Positions 1 to 8,833 of a stretch of DNA of 64,000 nt are shown here, piece after piece. Below the pieces are notes generated by a model that saw nothing but the letters and a program-made list of their open reading frames with translations, did not search any database and was not told the origin of the DNA. This DNA is from an uncultured Lachnoclostridium sp. (GTDB lineage: Bacteria > Bacillota > Clostridia > Lachnospirales > Lachnospiraceae): contig CAJMFH010000005.1 of the NCBI GenBank assembly GCA_905212635.1, forward strand, positions 42,079-106,078, read 5' to 3'. The position numbers and the translations under genes are program-made. Position 1 is the first letter of the stretch. Every line of letters begins with the position of its first letter.

Positions 1-984
1 AGCATCTTCCGTATCTACGACGATGATGTCCTCCAGTCCTACGGCCGCGATCAGCTTGTCCGAGCCTTCGATGATCGAGTTCTTTGTCTCTACGGTAATA
101 ACATTTCCCTGTACGGCATTTCCAAATTCATTGGTTGAGCGGATACGTCCGACTGCCAGCCAGGATCCTACGTCATCCCATCCGAATGTACCGGGAAGCA
201 CAAAAATATTTTCTGCCTTTTCCATGATACCATAATCAATGGATTCGGATTCCATTTTTTCAAATTCTGCCTCAAGAACACTTTCCTGCTCTTCTGTTCC
301 GATTGCTTTCTGAATCTTCACAAGTCCTTCATAGGTATTTGGCATAAATTCTTTCATATTATTTAAAATAGTAGAAATCTTCCAGACAAACATACCGCTG
401 TTCCACAAATACGATTCGTCAGCCAGATATTCTTTTGCTTTTTTGAGGTTTGGTTTTTCTACAAAGCACTCAACCCCGTATGCACGGCCTTCACTCTGAT
501 CCGGATCAAATTTGATATAACCGTATCCCGTCTCCGGATAGTTCGGTGTGATACCAATTGTCGTCAAATTGCTTCCTTTTTCAGCCACCTGACAGGCATC
601 TTTCAATACATCGACAAACATTGAATTGTATTTGATCAAATGATCGGATGGAAGCACGATCATAAGAGCATCGTCATATTTTTTATTGATATGCATGGCA
701 GCAAGTCCTACACAAGGTGCGGTATTTCTTCCTACCGGCTCACACAGGATATTTTCTTCCGGAAGTTCCGGCAGCTGCTCTTTTGCCAATGCTTTGTAAT
801 CGCGGTTTGTTACAATGTAAATATCTTCCATATTTACGAGTGGCAGAATACGATTTACCGTATGCTGGATCATCGTAATTCCGTCATCTGTCAGACTTAA
901 AAACTGTTTTGGCAGATTTTTACGGCTTTTTGGCCAAAATCTCTCGCCACGTCCGCCTGCCATGATCATTGCTGTAACTTTCAT
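1..984 (-). CDS. manC: Mannose-1-phosphate guanylyltransferase (C-terminus cut by window edge)
   Basis: This enzyme makes GDP-mannose from mannose 1-phosphate and GTP in the cytoplasm. The protein opens with the nucleotidyltransferase signature MIMAGGRGERFWPKSR followed by PKQF. It later shows NTAP, LPSDHLI and the sugar-binding VEKP segment, and then the GTFGWDDVGSW motif typical of GDP-mannose pyrophosphorylases. There are 328 codons in the window; the short bacterial form usually has about 350, so only a short tail is missing. The start at 984 follows a purine-rich AAGGAAAAACT stretch. It is last in the visible run and lies 28 nt behind manA, the enzyme two steps earlier. The mannomutase that links them is not in the window. 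A fused isomerase domain as in long ManC proteins is unlikely, because a separate ManA is present. Confidence 0.93.
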   Translation of the reverse strand, partial: MKVTAMIMAGGRGERFWPKSRKNLPKQFLSLTDDGITMIQHTVNRILPLVNMEDIYIVTNRDYKALAKEQLPELPEENILCEPVGRNTAPCVGLAAMHINKKYDDALMIVLPSDHLIKYNSMFVDVLKDACQVAEKGSNLTTIGITPNYPETGYGYIKFDPDQSEGRAYGVECFVEKPNLKKAKEYLADESYLWNSGMFVWKISTILNNMKEFMPNTYEGLVKIQKAIGTEEQESVLEAEFEKMESESIDYGIMEKAENIFVLPGTFGWDDVGSWLAVGRIRSTNEFGNAVQGNVITVETKNSIIEGSDKLIAAVGLEDIIVVDTEDA

Positions 985-1012
985 AGTTTTTCCTTTCTTC
1001 CTTAATCGGTAT

Positions 1013-1975
1013 TTATAATTTTGACATTAAAATTTCATTGTTTCCGTAAATGTAATATTCCCCAAATCCTGCCGGGATAAAAATGCTGTCTCCTGCCTGA
1101 AAATCGTACCTGCGTCCTTTGTATTGGAGATAACCGTCTCCCTTTACAACAAGCAGTGACTGAAATGATGTCTTATCACACCAGAACTTAATTCTGCCAT
1201 TGTCACAGTCTATCTTATTAACACAGAAATAATCGCATTCGAATAATCTCCGGATTCTGCCGTGTTTCAAAGAGACTTCATTGTTATCAAAAACCTGAGA
1301 CGGTACGATCGGCGTACGATCGATCACCTCTACCCCGCGTTTTATATGAAGTTCCCGATAATTTCCATTTTTATCCTTTCGGAGATAATCATATACACGG
1401 AATGTTGTATTGGAATTCTGCTGAATCTCAGCAATCACCACGCCAGCGCCAATGGCATGGATCGTTCCCGGATGAATGAAAAAGCAGTCTCCCTCATTCA
1501 CCTCTACTTTATTTAAAATCTGCGGAATCGAGCCGTCCCGCATCTTCTGCTCCAATTCTTCTTTGGAAACTTCCCGGTTCAAGCCGTAATACAAAAAAGC
1601 ATGTGGTTTTGCCGCAAGTACATACCACATTTCGGCTTTTCCCTGCTCTCCCAGTTCACTCTTCGCCGTTTCATCAGAGGGGTGAACCTGAATGGAAAGA
1701 TTTTCCTTTGCATCGATAAATTTGATCAAAATCGGAAATTTATCTTTTGGTTGAAATTTGTGGGAAACATATTCTGGAAACTGATCCAGTACTTCTTCCA
1801 ATGTTTTCCCCTTGAATGCTCCATTGCGAACCGTACATTTTCCATCCGGATGACAACTGAGTTCCCAGCTTTCTGCCGTACAGTCACCATTGCCTGCTTT
1901 TCCAAATAAGCGTTCCAGTTCATGACCGCCCCAAAGATAATCCTTGTACGCCGGAGCCAATTTCATTGGATACAT
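1013..1975 (-). CDS. manA: Mannose-6-phosphate isomerase, class I
   Basis: A cupin-fold zinc enzyme that interconverts fructose 6-phosphate and mannose 6-phosphate, the entry step to GDP-mannose. It has 320 residues, as usual for the short Firmicute type I enzymes. Family signatures are visible: DYLWGGHEL near the N-terminus, the zinc-binding IQVHPSDE segment around residue 97, and FIHPGTIHAIGAG around residue 170, which supplies another metal ligand. The C-terminal cupin half is intact and ends normally. It sits between a GT2 polyprenyl-phosphate mannosyltransferase-like gene (23 nt upstream) and manC, so it probably feeds GDP-mannose to its neighbours rather than serving mannose catabolism. 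Confidence 0.95.
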   Translation of the reverse strand: MYPMKLAPAYKDYLWGGHELERLFGKAGNGDCTAESWELSCHPDGKCTVRNGAFKGKTLEEVLDQFPEYVSHKFQPKDKFPILIKFIDAKENLSIQVHPSDETAKSELGEQGKAEMWYVLAAKPHAFLYYGLNREVSKEELEQKMRDGSIPQILNKVEVNEGDCFFIHPGTIHAIGAGVVIAEIQQNSNTTFRVYDYLRKDKNGNYRELHIKRGVEVIDRTPIVPSQVFDNNEVSLKHGRIRRLFECDYFCVNKIDCDNGRIKFWCDKTSFQSLLVVKGDGYLQYKGRRYDFQAGDSIFIPAGFGEYYIYGNNEILMSKL

Positions 1976-1998
1976 ATTATCACTCTTTGTCCTTTAAC

Positions 1999-2706
1999 CT
2001 ATTTTCCGGCAATTCGTTTTGCCGTCAGTTTAAACAGCGTCTTGATATAACTCATGATAAATGGAATCAATTTTCTCTTCGATTCCCCATAAATTCTCTT
2101 ATCAAATTCAATCGGCACTTCTCCGATCTTCAGCTTCTTATCGGATTTATTAAGACGCAGGCAAAGAAGCACTTCCTGAAGCACATCATAATTGTGGCAG
2201 GTAAGTTTTACTTCTTTCAACTGTGCAGTCTCATACATACGATAATCGGTTGAAATGTCTTTTGCCTTGATTCCAAGGAAAAAGCGGAACATACCATTTA
2301 AGATATGTGACATGACGATGGATGATTTGGCATCGTTTGTCTTACCGCCCTCTACATAGCGGGAACCGATAACGACATCGCATTTTTCATCCACGAATTT
2401 CTTATATATATCAGGAATATACTTAGGGTTGTGAGATCCGTCGCTGTCTAAGATCAGGAACTTGTCCTTCTCAGCATACTTGATACCGGTTTTAAATGCC
2501 CCCGCAAAGGCAGGTTCCTCCTGATTGATATAGCGGGCACCATATTCTTCACATACACCCTTTGTATTATCCAAAGGTTCTGCGGTATCAATAACCAATA
2601 TCTCGTACTCTTCTCCGGTTTTCTCAACATTTTCTTTAATTTGCGGCAATAAAACTTTCAGATTTTCTTCTTCTTTATATGCCAGCAAAACTACGCTGAT
2701 TCCCAT
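1999..2706 (-). CDS. GT2 glycosyltransferase, polyprenyl-phosphate mannosyltransferase (Dpm1)-like
   Basis: A 235-residue soluble GT-A fold transferase. The N-terminus (ISVVLLAYKEEENLKVLLP), the acidic metal-binding DSDGSHNP (DXD-type) around residue 88 and the VIGSRYVEGG segment are the hallmarks of dolichol/polyprenol-phosphate mannosyltransferases. There are no membrane helices, unlike the longer GT2 gene upstream (7001-7966). Inference: with manA and manC directly downstream and a GtrA flippase-like gene directly upstream, it probably moves mannose from GDP-mannose to undecaprenyl phosphate for use outside the membrane. The sugar specificity cannot be proved from sequence. The start follows a GGAGGAAGAATC ribosome binding site. 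Confidence 0.82.
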   Translation of the reverse strand: MGISVVLLAYKEEENLKVLLPQIKENVEKTGEEYEILVIDTAEPLDNTKGVCEEYGARYINQEEPAFAGAFKTGIKYAEKDKFLILDSDGSHNPKYIPDIYKKFVDEKCDVVIGSRYVEGGKTNDAKSSIVMSHILNGMFRFFLGIKAKDISTDYRMYETAQLKEVKLTCHNYDVLQEVLLCLRLNKSDKKLKIGEVPIEFDKRIYGESKRKLIPFIMSYIKTLFKLTAKRIAGK

Positions 2707-2754
2707 GATTCTTCCTCCAACATAAATTCATTCTAATTTTCTTACTTCCTTACT

Positions 2755-2783
2755 ATATTACCACATATTTCTGCATTTGAAAA
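2755..2783 (-). promoter_or_regulatory. Possible internal promoter ahead of the GT2 gene
   Basis: On the minus strand a TTTTCA hexamer is followed, after 17 nt, by TAATAT. The match to the sigma-A consensus is only partial. It would start a transcript about 40 nt before the GT2 start at 2706 and would cover GT2, manA and manC. Confidence 0.35.
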
Positions 2784-2789
2784 GCCTAC

Positions 2790-3317
2790 TTAGGCATTTT
2801 CTGCTTTAAATGCCCACAATTTATTCAATATGAAGTTAATTGGGATAGAGGCAATCAGATTGATCAATGGTGCGATCAATTCTGATATTCCACAAATATT
2901 TACCCACAAGAAGAGTAAAAAGCTGTTTAACACGATACCTGTGGTAAAATAAGAGGCATAGCATTTTAACAGTGCTTTTCCAAAACTTCTGCTCTGTCCT
3001 TCTTCCAGTTCAAACACAAATTTTCGATTCAATAGGAAGGAAGCAAATACACTGATCACAAAAGCAATTGCATTTGCAACATATTTACGCATGTCCGCAT
3101 CCATAGCCGTCTGTCGAAAGATCATGATACAGCCAATATTAATCGCATAAGAAAATACCGTATTAAATACACCGACTAATCCAAATTTTACAAACTGGAA
3201 CAACGACTGCCACTGTTTTTCAGAAAATTCAATTTTAAAAATTTTAAATATAAAACCAAATACAGCCCTTACAAGCATTTCGATCAAATTCCAAAGTTTT
3301 GAACTGATGTTACTCAT
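2790..3317 (-). CDS. GtrA family membrane protein, putative polyprenyl-phosphate-sugar flippase
   Basis: A 175-residue integral membrane protein. After a short amphipathic N-terminus, the segment QFVKFGLVGVFNTVFSYAIN is the GtrA family signature. Three further hydrophobic helices follow, with the pattern NAIAFVISVFASFLLNRKFVF between the second and third. The protein ends FILNKLWAFKA, which is also typical. Known GtrA proteins are thought to move undecaprenyl-phosphate-linked sugars across the membrane. It lies between a GT-C-like gene and a Dpm1-like GT2, which matches the GtrA/GtrB/Gtr three-component glycosylation scheme. Confidence 0.88.
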   Translation of the reverse strand: MSNISSKLWNLIEMLVRAVFGFIFKIFKIEFSEKQWQSLFQFVKFGLVGVFNTVFSYAINIGCIMIFRQTAMDADMRKYVANAIAFVISVFASFLLNRKFVFELEEGQSRSFGKALLKCYASYFTTGIVLNSFLLFLWVNICGISELIAPLINLIASIPINFILNKLWAFKAENA

Positions 3318-3374
3318 TTTTCTTCATCCTTTTCATTTACTGTGTCAGGGGAACTCTTTCCCCCGCATTCCGTA

Positions 3375-4820
3375 TTATATAAAGCAGATCAAAAGCGCAT
3401 ATGCCATAAATCCAACGGTTGGAAGCACACGACACCATACCGCGATACGTTCCCACTGTCTCTGTTTGTTTACATCCTTCACACTGCGTCGTCTCCGATA
3501 ACAGTCAAGTACATAAAGAATTACCATCGCTCCCACCGCACCACAAAGAACAGAAGCGTAAATGTCAATTGGAATATCCGGGAACTTACGAAGCAGCACT
3601 TTGTGAATCATATATTTATTATTGATTTCTAAATGGAATAATTTGGAAATCACTCCGCCATTTATCATACGGGCATCATAATTATGGAGCCATCCCAATG
3701 CTGTCAAAATAATAATAAACAGTGAGGTTACACATTCCAATATACAATTAACTCGGATATTCGATGTAAAGGCATACATCAAAATCATATATGGCACAAG
3801 AAGTACCATCCAGTTCGGATGCCACTGGACAAACATAACAAACGATGCCATCACGACAAACGGCAGTGCCAGTGTATATTCCCATCTTACCTTCTTGATC
3901 AGATAGGCGGCAACGCATACCAAAATAAAGATCAATACAAAATAACTTACCGTCGAATCATAGCAGTTTCTCTTATAAGCAAAACCAACGCCAAAAAAAC
4001 GTCCGATAAATCCATATGTTTCACTCATAAATTTTTGTGACTCCAGGTATCCCGGATCAAAATGATAAACTACTTTTTGTAATAAGATTCCCAAAACGGT
4101 TACCACAAAATCGCGTGCCAGATAAAGCACTCTTTTTTCCTGCAAAAACAGCACAGGAATGATACCAAGCAGAACAAATGGTTTATAGGTCGCTGCAATC
4201 ATAAAGAACACGAGTTCCAGCTTGCGGTTTTTACGTATCATATACTTAATTCCCAAAAGCAGAAATAAAGTAGAAAAGATATCCATATGCGAAATGATAA
4301 TGGATGCAAATAAAAAGATCGGAGAAGTGAGGAAACAAAGTGCTGTCCATCCTCCTTCTTTTTTATCCGGACAAACCAACATCACAATATCATACACAAT
4401 CTTAGTCATATACAGCATCATAGCAACAAATGCCGTCTTCACAATTGCCACATAAACCAAATATGGTATGGTAATATGAAACAATTTGCCGATCAGATAA
4501 GCAGGCATACAGATCAAACCTAACGACGCATAATTGATGATTGTATAGTTGGCACCTGCCAGCAGTGTCTGTGGCCATGCTTTACTATAATGCCCTGCTA
4601 AAGCAAGTTTATTGATCTCGCTATAATACTGAAACACCTTTCCATGAAACAGGCAGTCATTAAAGTCCAGCCCCTGTGTAACGGTCAATTTAAAATCCTT
4701 CGTGAAACAAAACATATAAGCAGCAAACAGAAGGATTAGGAATGCAATGATAAACTCCGCCTTCGTCGGTGCGTTTTCTACATAATTAAATTTATTAAAC
4801 CATTTTTTTGCTTTCTGCAT
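3375..4820 (-). CDS. Polytopic membrane protein, GT-C/GT87-like glycosyltransferase
   Basis: About 481 residues with roughly a dozen hydrophobic segments. The start at 4820 (MQKAKKWFNK) is preferred over an upstream ATG in frame at 4847, because AAGGAGAATACG lies just before it. The first extracellular loop contains acidic and aromatic residues (QGLDFNDCLFHGK), as in GT-C enzymes, where an Asp near the first loop is catalytic. The middle shows the SHMDIFSTLFLLLGIKYMI pattern seen in GT87/DUF2029 mannosyltransferase-like proteins. Inference: it uses a polyprenyl-phosphate sugar on the outer face to decorate a wall polymer. It follows the 717-residue gene after 30 nt and precedes gtrA. Confidence 0.65.
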   Translation of the reverse strand: MQKAKKWFNKFNYVENAPTKAEFIIAFLILLFAAYMFCFTKDFKLTVTQGLDFNDCLFHGKVFQYYSEINKLALAGHYSKAWPQTLLAGANYTIINYASLGLICMPAYLIGKLFHITIPYLVYVAIVKTAFVAMMLYMTKIVYDIVMLVCPDKKEGGWTALCFLTSPIFLFASIIISHMDIFSTLFLLLGIKYMIRKNRKLELVFFMIAATYKPFVLLGIIPVLFLQEKRVLYLARDFVVTVLGILLQKVVYHFDPGYLESQKFMSETYGFIGRFFGVGFAYKRNCYDSTVSYFVLIFILVCVAAYLIKKVRWEYTLALPFVVMASFVMFVQWHPNWMVLLVPYMILMYAFTSNIRVNCILECVTSLFIIILTALGWLHNYDARMINGGVISKLFHLEINNKYMIHKVLLRKFPDIPIDIYASVLCGAVGAMVILYVLDCYRRRRSVKDVNKQRQWERIAVWCRVLPTVGFMAYALLICFI

Positions 4821-4850
4821 CGTATTCTCCTTTTCTGCGTTCTGCAAATC

Positions 4851-7004
4851 TTACTGAAGATAAGTAACCGTAATGTTTTTCACATAAATTCCACGGGTTT
4901 CCTCAACTCCATTTTCTTTCACCTTAAACGTCTTTTCGGTATTTAAGAACAGCCAGTTGACACCTTTCTGCGTACTCTCATTCAGAGTTTTTTTCAAGTC
5001 TGTGTCAAACTCAATGGCTCCTGACACTTTATTGTCAACAACTGCCATTTTCTTTCCATTCATCTTAACCGTAGTCTTTCCCTTGCGTTTGCCGGCTTCA
5101 TATTCCATTCGGATATGAACTCTCTTGGCACCGCCTGAATACACCTTAAAGACGCTCTGCTCGGTCGTCCACATTCCATCTTCCCCATAATCCGGCATAT
5201 TCCATCCTCTATGAGCAAACAATGTGGCAAGACCGTTATACGTAAAATCCATGTACAGATTTGGATTCTGCTCATTCACATAGACATCATTGTATTTTTT
5301 CAAGCCCTCAACCGGATTTTTTGTTGCAATGATCAAGTTGTCCGCCTGATAAAAATAGTATCTTCCCTGATATTTGTGTGCGGTCTTATAATTCGTGATA
5401 TACACGGTATCATCCGCGAGCTGATTATTTTCAAATATCTTGCGGTTCTTGCGGTCTTCTGCTTTTTGAAGACTTTCTTTGTAAAACCGCGATGTGTAAA
5501 AATAATTACAGTCGATATCAAAATACGATGCTTTTGTTCCAATCTGCAACATCTGGTAAGAACCACAGGATCCCAATGGATAATAAACAATATACTTATA
5601 ATCTGCTAACTTTGTTTTCCAAAAATTATCTTTTGCATAAATATCTTCTTCTTTAATCTCCGCAGAAGTATATTGTTTGTGGATATTCGAGATTGGTTTG
5701 GCAAGATCTGCGATCTGAACCAGTACACATAAAATTATCAACACTCTTTGAACCTTTTTATTTTTTACAAATCTTACCAGTAAGAAGATTCCCAAAAGCA
5801 TTGCAAAATACATAATAACCCACATAAATCTTCCGGAGGACCGGATGACAGCCAGCAAATCTAAAATCCTATCCGGGATATATACCCACATAACCAGGCG
5901 TTCTCCCCAATATACATTGCAGCTTAATGCAAGTACCCAAAAGATAACGGTTACAAGGATCAGAGAAAACACAACTTGCTTATGGGCTTTTATTTTTTGT
6001 TTCAATGCCTTCCAGAAAACACGGATGCCTCCCATTTTTTTGGCTTTTATGATCAGCGCAACAATGGCGATCAGATAAAGCAGCGCGATTCCAAGACCAA
6101 GATAGGAAAATCCCTCGTACTGTCCCATATGCCATGGTTTCTTTCCAAAGAAACTGGAATAGTTAAACGGATTCCACAGGGCATTTATATTGGCAGAATA
6201 AATACCAAATCCGCGCGCTGTCGCTTTTAAGACATTAGTAAATCCACCAATAACAAAAAATGTCACCAAAAAGGAAAGACAGAAACTGGCAAACACCACC
6301 AAAAGGCGTTTCCAATCTTTGTCTTTCAGAAGGCAGTACAGCAAGTAGCCACACATAATACCGCCAACCATAAAAATAATATACATCTGTATCAGCACAC
6401 ATAACATGGCTAATACGCTAAATGCCAACGCCGCTTTTCGGCGGTCAGCAAATTTATCTTTGTACAGCCAGATTCCGATGGCAGCTAAAATCAAGAAGTG
6501 TGCCGCCAGTGACGTATGTCTGGAATCTTCTGTCAAAAGTCCAAACAATCTCTGTAATACAGGACTTGCCAAGATAAAAAAGATACTTCCTGCACCACAT
6601 ACAAAACGGTTTCTTGAAAATCTGGCAACAAGGAGTGCTCCAATCCCTCCATTCATAATAAAGCAAGTCAGACCAAACAGACCAAAGTACTGGAAGGTCT
6701 GCGGTAATACAGGAGACAATAATTTGAATATAATGGCAAACAACGGAATGGAATCCGTGTAAAGAACGCTGATTTCATAAGGATAGGTCAGCCGGTTGTG
6801 CATTCCGATCGGGAATGTCCAGTCGGCACTGCGAAATGCTTTCCATCCAATATAGTGTTGCTGCAAATCGCGTCCGGTTAAGAGCCACGCGTCATTGGTA
6901 AAGTTCAATACACTAAAACCATATATGGCAACAAAAAATATGATTCCCAGCACGGCCCCTATCAAAAAAATCTGCCCTGCAAAACTAATTTTTATTTTTT
7001 TCAT
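4851..7004 (-). CDS. Large membrane protein of the DUF6311 type, putative GT-C transferase
   Basis: A 717-residue protein. The first 470 residues hold about a dozen membrane helices, and the last 240 form a soluble, presumably extracellular, domain rich in beta-type sequence. The first loop (NDAWLLTGRDLQQHYIGWKA, then PIGMHNR and YTDSIPLFA) resembles DUF6311 proteins of wall-polysaccharide loci. The acidic residues in this loop are candidates for GT-C catalysis. Its ATG overlaps the stop of the GtrB-like gene by 4 nt, so the two are translationally coupled. This suggests it uses the lipid-linked sugar that GtrB makes. The function is inferred from topology and neighbours; no enzymatic role is proven for the family. 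Confidence 0.6.
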   Translation of the reverse strand: MKKIKISFAGQIFLIGAVLGIIFFVAIYGFSVLNFTNDAWLLTGRDLQQHYIGWKAFRSADWTFPIGMHNRLTYPYEISVLYTDSIPLFAIIFKLLSPVLPQTFQYFGLFGLTCFIMNGGIGALLVARFSRNRFVCGAGSIFFILASPVLQRLFGLLTEDSRHTSLAAHFLILAAIGIWLYKDKFADRRKAALAFSVLAMLCVLIQMYIIFMVGGIMCGYLLYCLLKDKDWKRLLVVFASFCLSFLVTFFVIGGFTNVLKATARGFGIYSANINALWNPFNYSSFFGKKPWHMGQYEGFSYLGLGIALLYLIAIVALIIKAKKMGGIRVFWKALKQKIKAHKQVVFSLILVTVIFWVLALSCNVYWGERLVMWVYIPDRILDLLAVIRSSGRFMWVIMYFAMLLGIFLLVRFVKNKKVQRVLIILCVLVQIADLAKPISNIHKQYTSAEIKEEDIYAKDNFWKTKLADYKYIVYYPLGSCGSYQMLQIGTKASYFDIDCNYFYTSRFYKESLQKAEDRKNRKIFENNQLADDTVYITNYKTAHKYQGRYYFYQADNLIIATKNPVEGLKKYNDVYVNEQNPNLYMDFTYNGLATLFAHRGWNMPDYGEDGMWTTEQSVFKVYSGGAKRVHIRMEYEAGKRKGKTTVKMNGKKMAVVDNKVSGAIEFDTDLKKTLNESTQKGVNWLFLNTEKTFKVKENGVEETRGIYVKNITVTYLQ

Positions 7005-7966
7005 TCCGCATCCTCCGTCGATTTGTTGTCACTAAAATTAATTCTCTCTTCTTCAATTACCAGTGGTCTGTGTGTTACTCTGGAATTGATATTCATAATG
7101 TACTCACCCAGCAGTCCGATAAAGAACAGCTGAATGGAGCCAAACAGAAAAATTCCCAGTAAAATCGGTGTCATGCCTGCCACAAACCGTTCCCAGAAAA
7201 TCAATTTCAGGATCAGATAAATAAGAGCCACGATAACACTGATACCGGATAAGATAAACCCAAGTATCGTAGCAATCCGCATACCCACTTTCGTATAAGA
7301 CGTAAAACTAAGCATAGCGGCATCATAAAGACTGTACCAGTTATTATGCGTCTTTCCGGCACGGCGCTTGTCCTGCTGATATTCAATATCTTTTCGCTTG
7401 TAGCCGAGTTCAGCCACAATTCCACGAAGAAACGGCGTTGGATCATCCAAATCACTCAAAACATTAAGAAATTCGCGGTCGTACAAACCAAATCCCGTAA
7501 AATGCTCAATCTGCTCTACACTTGACATCTTCTTGATCAGTTTGTAATAACAGCTTCGAAGAAAATACATGATCTTGCTTTCTTTGCTCTTTGACTTAAT
7601 TCCGATTACAATCTTACTTCCTTTTTCCCATTCTCTGACATATTTCGTAATCATGTAAACCGGATCCTGAAAATCAGCAGCCATTAAAATGGCACACTCG
7701 CCGGTAGTCTGAGTTAAACCGTAATACGGCGAATTAAACTGTCCGAAATTCTTTGCATTAAAAATCGCTTTAATATTCGGATTCTCTTTGCACAGTTTAC
7801 GAATGAGCGGACGGGTAGAATCACTTGAATCGTTATCAATAAATACAATTTCGTAATTATACTCCGGCAGATTCGTATTAAATTCTTCAATAATCGCCGC
7901 ACTTAAGGCTTCCACATTTTCTTCTTCATTGTAAGTCGGCACGAGTACACTGACTGTCTTCTTCAT
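7001..7966 (-). CDS. GtrB-like GT2 glycosyltransferase with two C-terminal membrane helices
   Basis: A 321-residue enzyme with an N-terminal GT-A domain: VSVLVPTYNEEENVEAL at the start, and ADFQDP around residue 97 as the metal-binding motif. Two membrane helices around residues 230-250 and 265-290 anchor it. This is the layout of GtrB/DPMS-type polyprenyl-phosphate hexosyltransferases, which form undecaprenyl-P-glucose or a similar sugar on the inner face. The FTGFGLYDREF segment is common in this family. It is the second charging enzyme in the locus, together with the soluble GT2 at 1999-2706. The operon could therefore supply two different lipid-linked sugars. It overlaps the following DUF6311-type gene by 4 nt. 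Confidence 0.85.
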   Translation of the reverse strand: MKKTVSVLVPTYNEEENVEALSAAIIEEFNTNLPEYNYEIVFIDNDSSDSTRPLIRKLCKENPNIKAIFNAKNFGQFNSPYYGLTQTTGECAILMAADFQDPVYMITKYVREWEKGSKIVIGIKSKSKESKIMYFLRSCYYKLIKKMSSVEQIEHFTGFGLYDREFLNVLSDLDDPTPFLRGIVAELGYKRKDIEYQQDKRRAGKTHNNWYSLYDAAMLSFTSYTKVGMRIATILGFILSGISVIVALIYLILKLIFWERFVAGMTPILLGIFLFGSIQLFFIGLLGEYIMNINSRVTHRPLVIEEERINFSDNKSTEDAE

Positions 7967-8029
7967 TTTTTTCTCCTACTTCTTTTATAATCTTTGGATA
8001 TGATCCTTTACTTTATCTATGAAATCTTC

Positions 8030-8809
8030 TTATTTATCCCATACTTTCCATGGGGCTTTTCCGGAATTCCACATTTCTTCCAACTGTTCTTTTTCGCGCT
8101 TTGTATCCATGCACTGCCAAAAACCGTTGTGCTTGTATGCTTTCAATTCGCCCATCTGAGCTACTCTTTCCAACGGCTCTTTTTCCAATACCGTAGAATC
8201 TCCATCAATCAGATCAAAGAACTCCGGCTGCAATACCATGAATCCAATGTTAATCAGTCCGCCATCCAAATCAGATTTTTCACGGAATTTTGTAACAAAT
8301 CCCTCATCATTGACTTCCAGGATACCGAATCTTTGTCCCACATTGTATGAACTCATGGTAGCAATCTTACCATGGGCTTTATGAAACTCAATGGATGCCC
8401 GAATATCGATGTCGCTTACGGCATCTCCATAGGTAAGCAAAAATGGCTCATCCCCAACATATTTACGGATCTTTTTAACACGTCCACCTGTCATTGTGTT
8501 AAGCCCGGTATCAACCACGGTTACTTTCCAAGGCTCCGCAATATTATTATGAACGATCATCTCTCCGCCTTTTGAATAATCAAAAGTAATATCACTGTTA
8601 TGCAGATAATAATCCGCAAACCATTCCTTAATAACATGCTGCTTATAACCCGCGCAAATAATAAACTCATCAATTCCATGATGCGCATACAATTTCATAA
8701 TATGCCACAATATTGGCTTTTCCCCTATCTCCAGCATTGGTTTCGGTTTCAAATAACTCTCCTCGCTGATTCTTGTTCCAAATCCTCCTGCTAAAATTAC
8801 TGCTTTCAT
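8030..8809 (-). CDS. rfbF: Glucose-1-phosphate cytidylyltransferase
   Basis: It makes CDP-glucose from CTP and glucose 1-phosphate, the first committed step to all CDP-3,6-dideoxyhexoses. The 259 residues match the family length. The N-terminus MKAVILAGGFGTRISEE with KPKPMLEIGEKPILWHIM is diagnostic for RfbF rather than for RmlA or GalU. The later VGQRFGILEV and NIGFMVL segments and the GFWQCMDTKRE near the end (a conserved RfbF stretch) confirm it. It is separated from rfbG and rfbH by about 8 kb, including two membrane genes, although all lie on one strand. That suggests piecewise assembly of the locus. Confidence 0.95.
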   Translation of the reverse strand: MKAVILAGGFGTRISEESYLKPKPMLEIGEKPILWHIMKLYAHHGIDEFIICAGYKQHVIKEWFADYYLHNSDITFDYSKGGEMIVHNNIAEPWKVTVVDTGLNTMTGGRVKKIRKYVGDEPFLLTYGDAVSDIDIRASIEFHKAHGKIATMSSYNVGQRFGILEVNDEGFVTKFREKSDLDGGLINIGFMVLQPEFFDLIDGDSTVLEKEPLERVAQMGELKAYKHNGFWQCMDTKREKEQLEEMWNSGKAPWKVWDK

Positions 8810-8833
8810 CTGTTACCTCCTGCTTTTGTTCTG

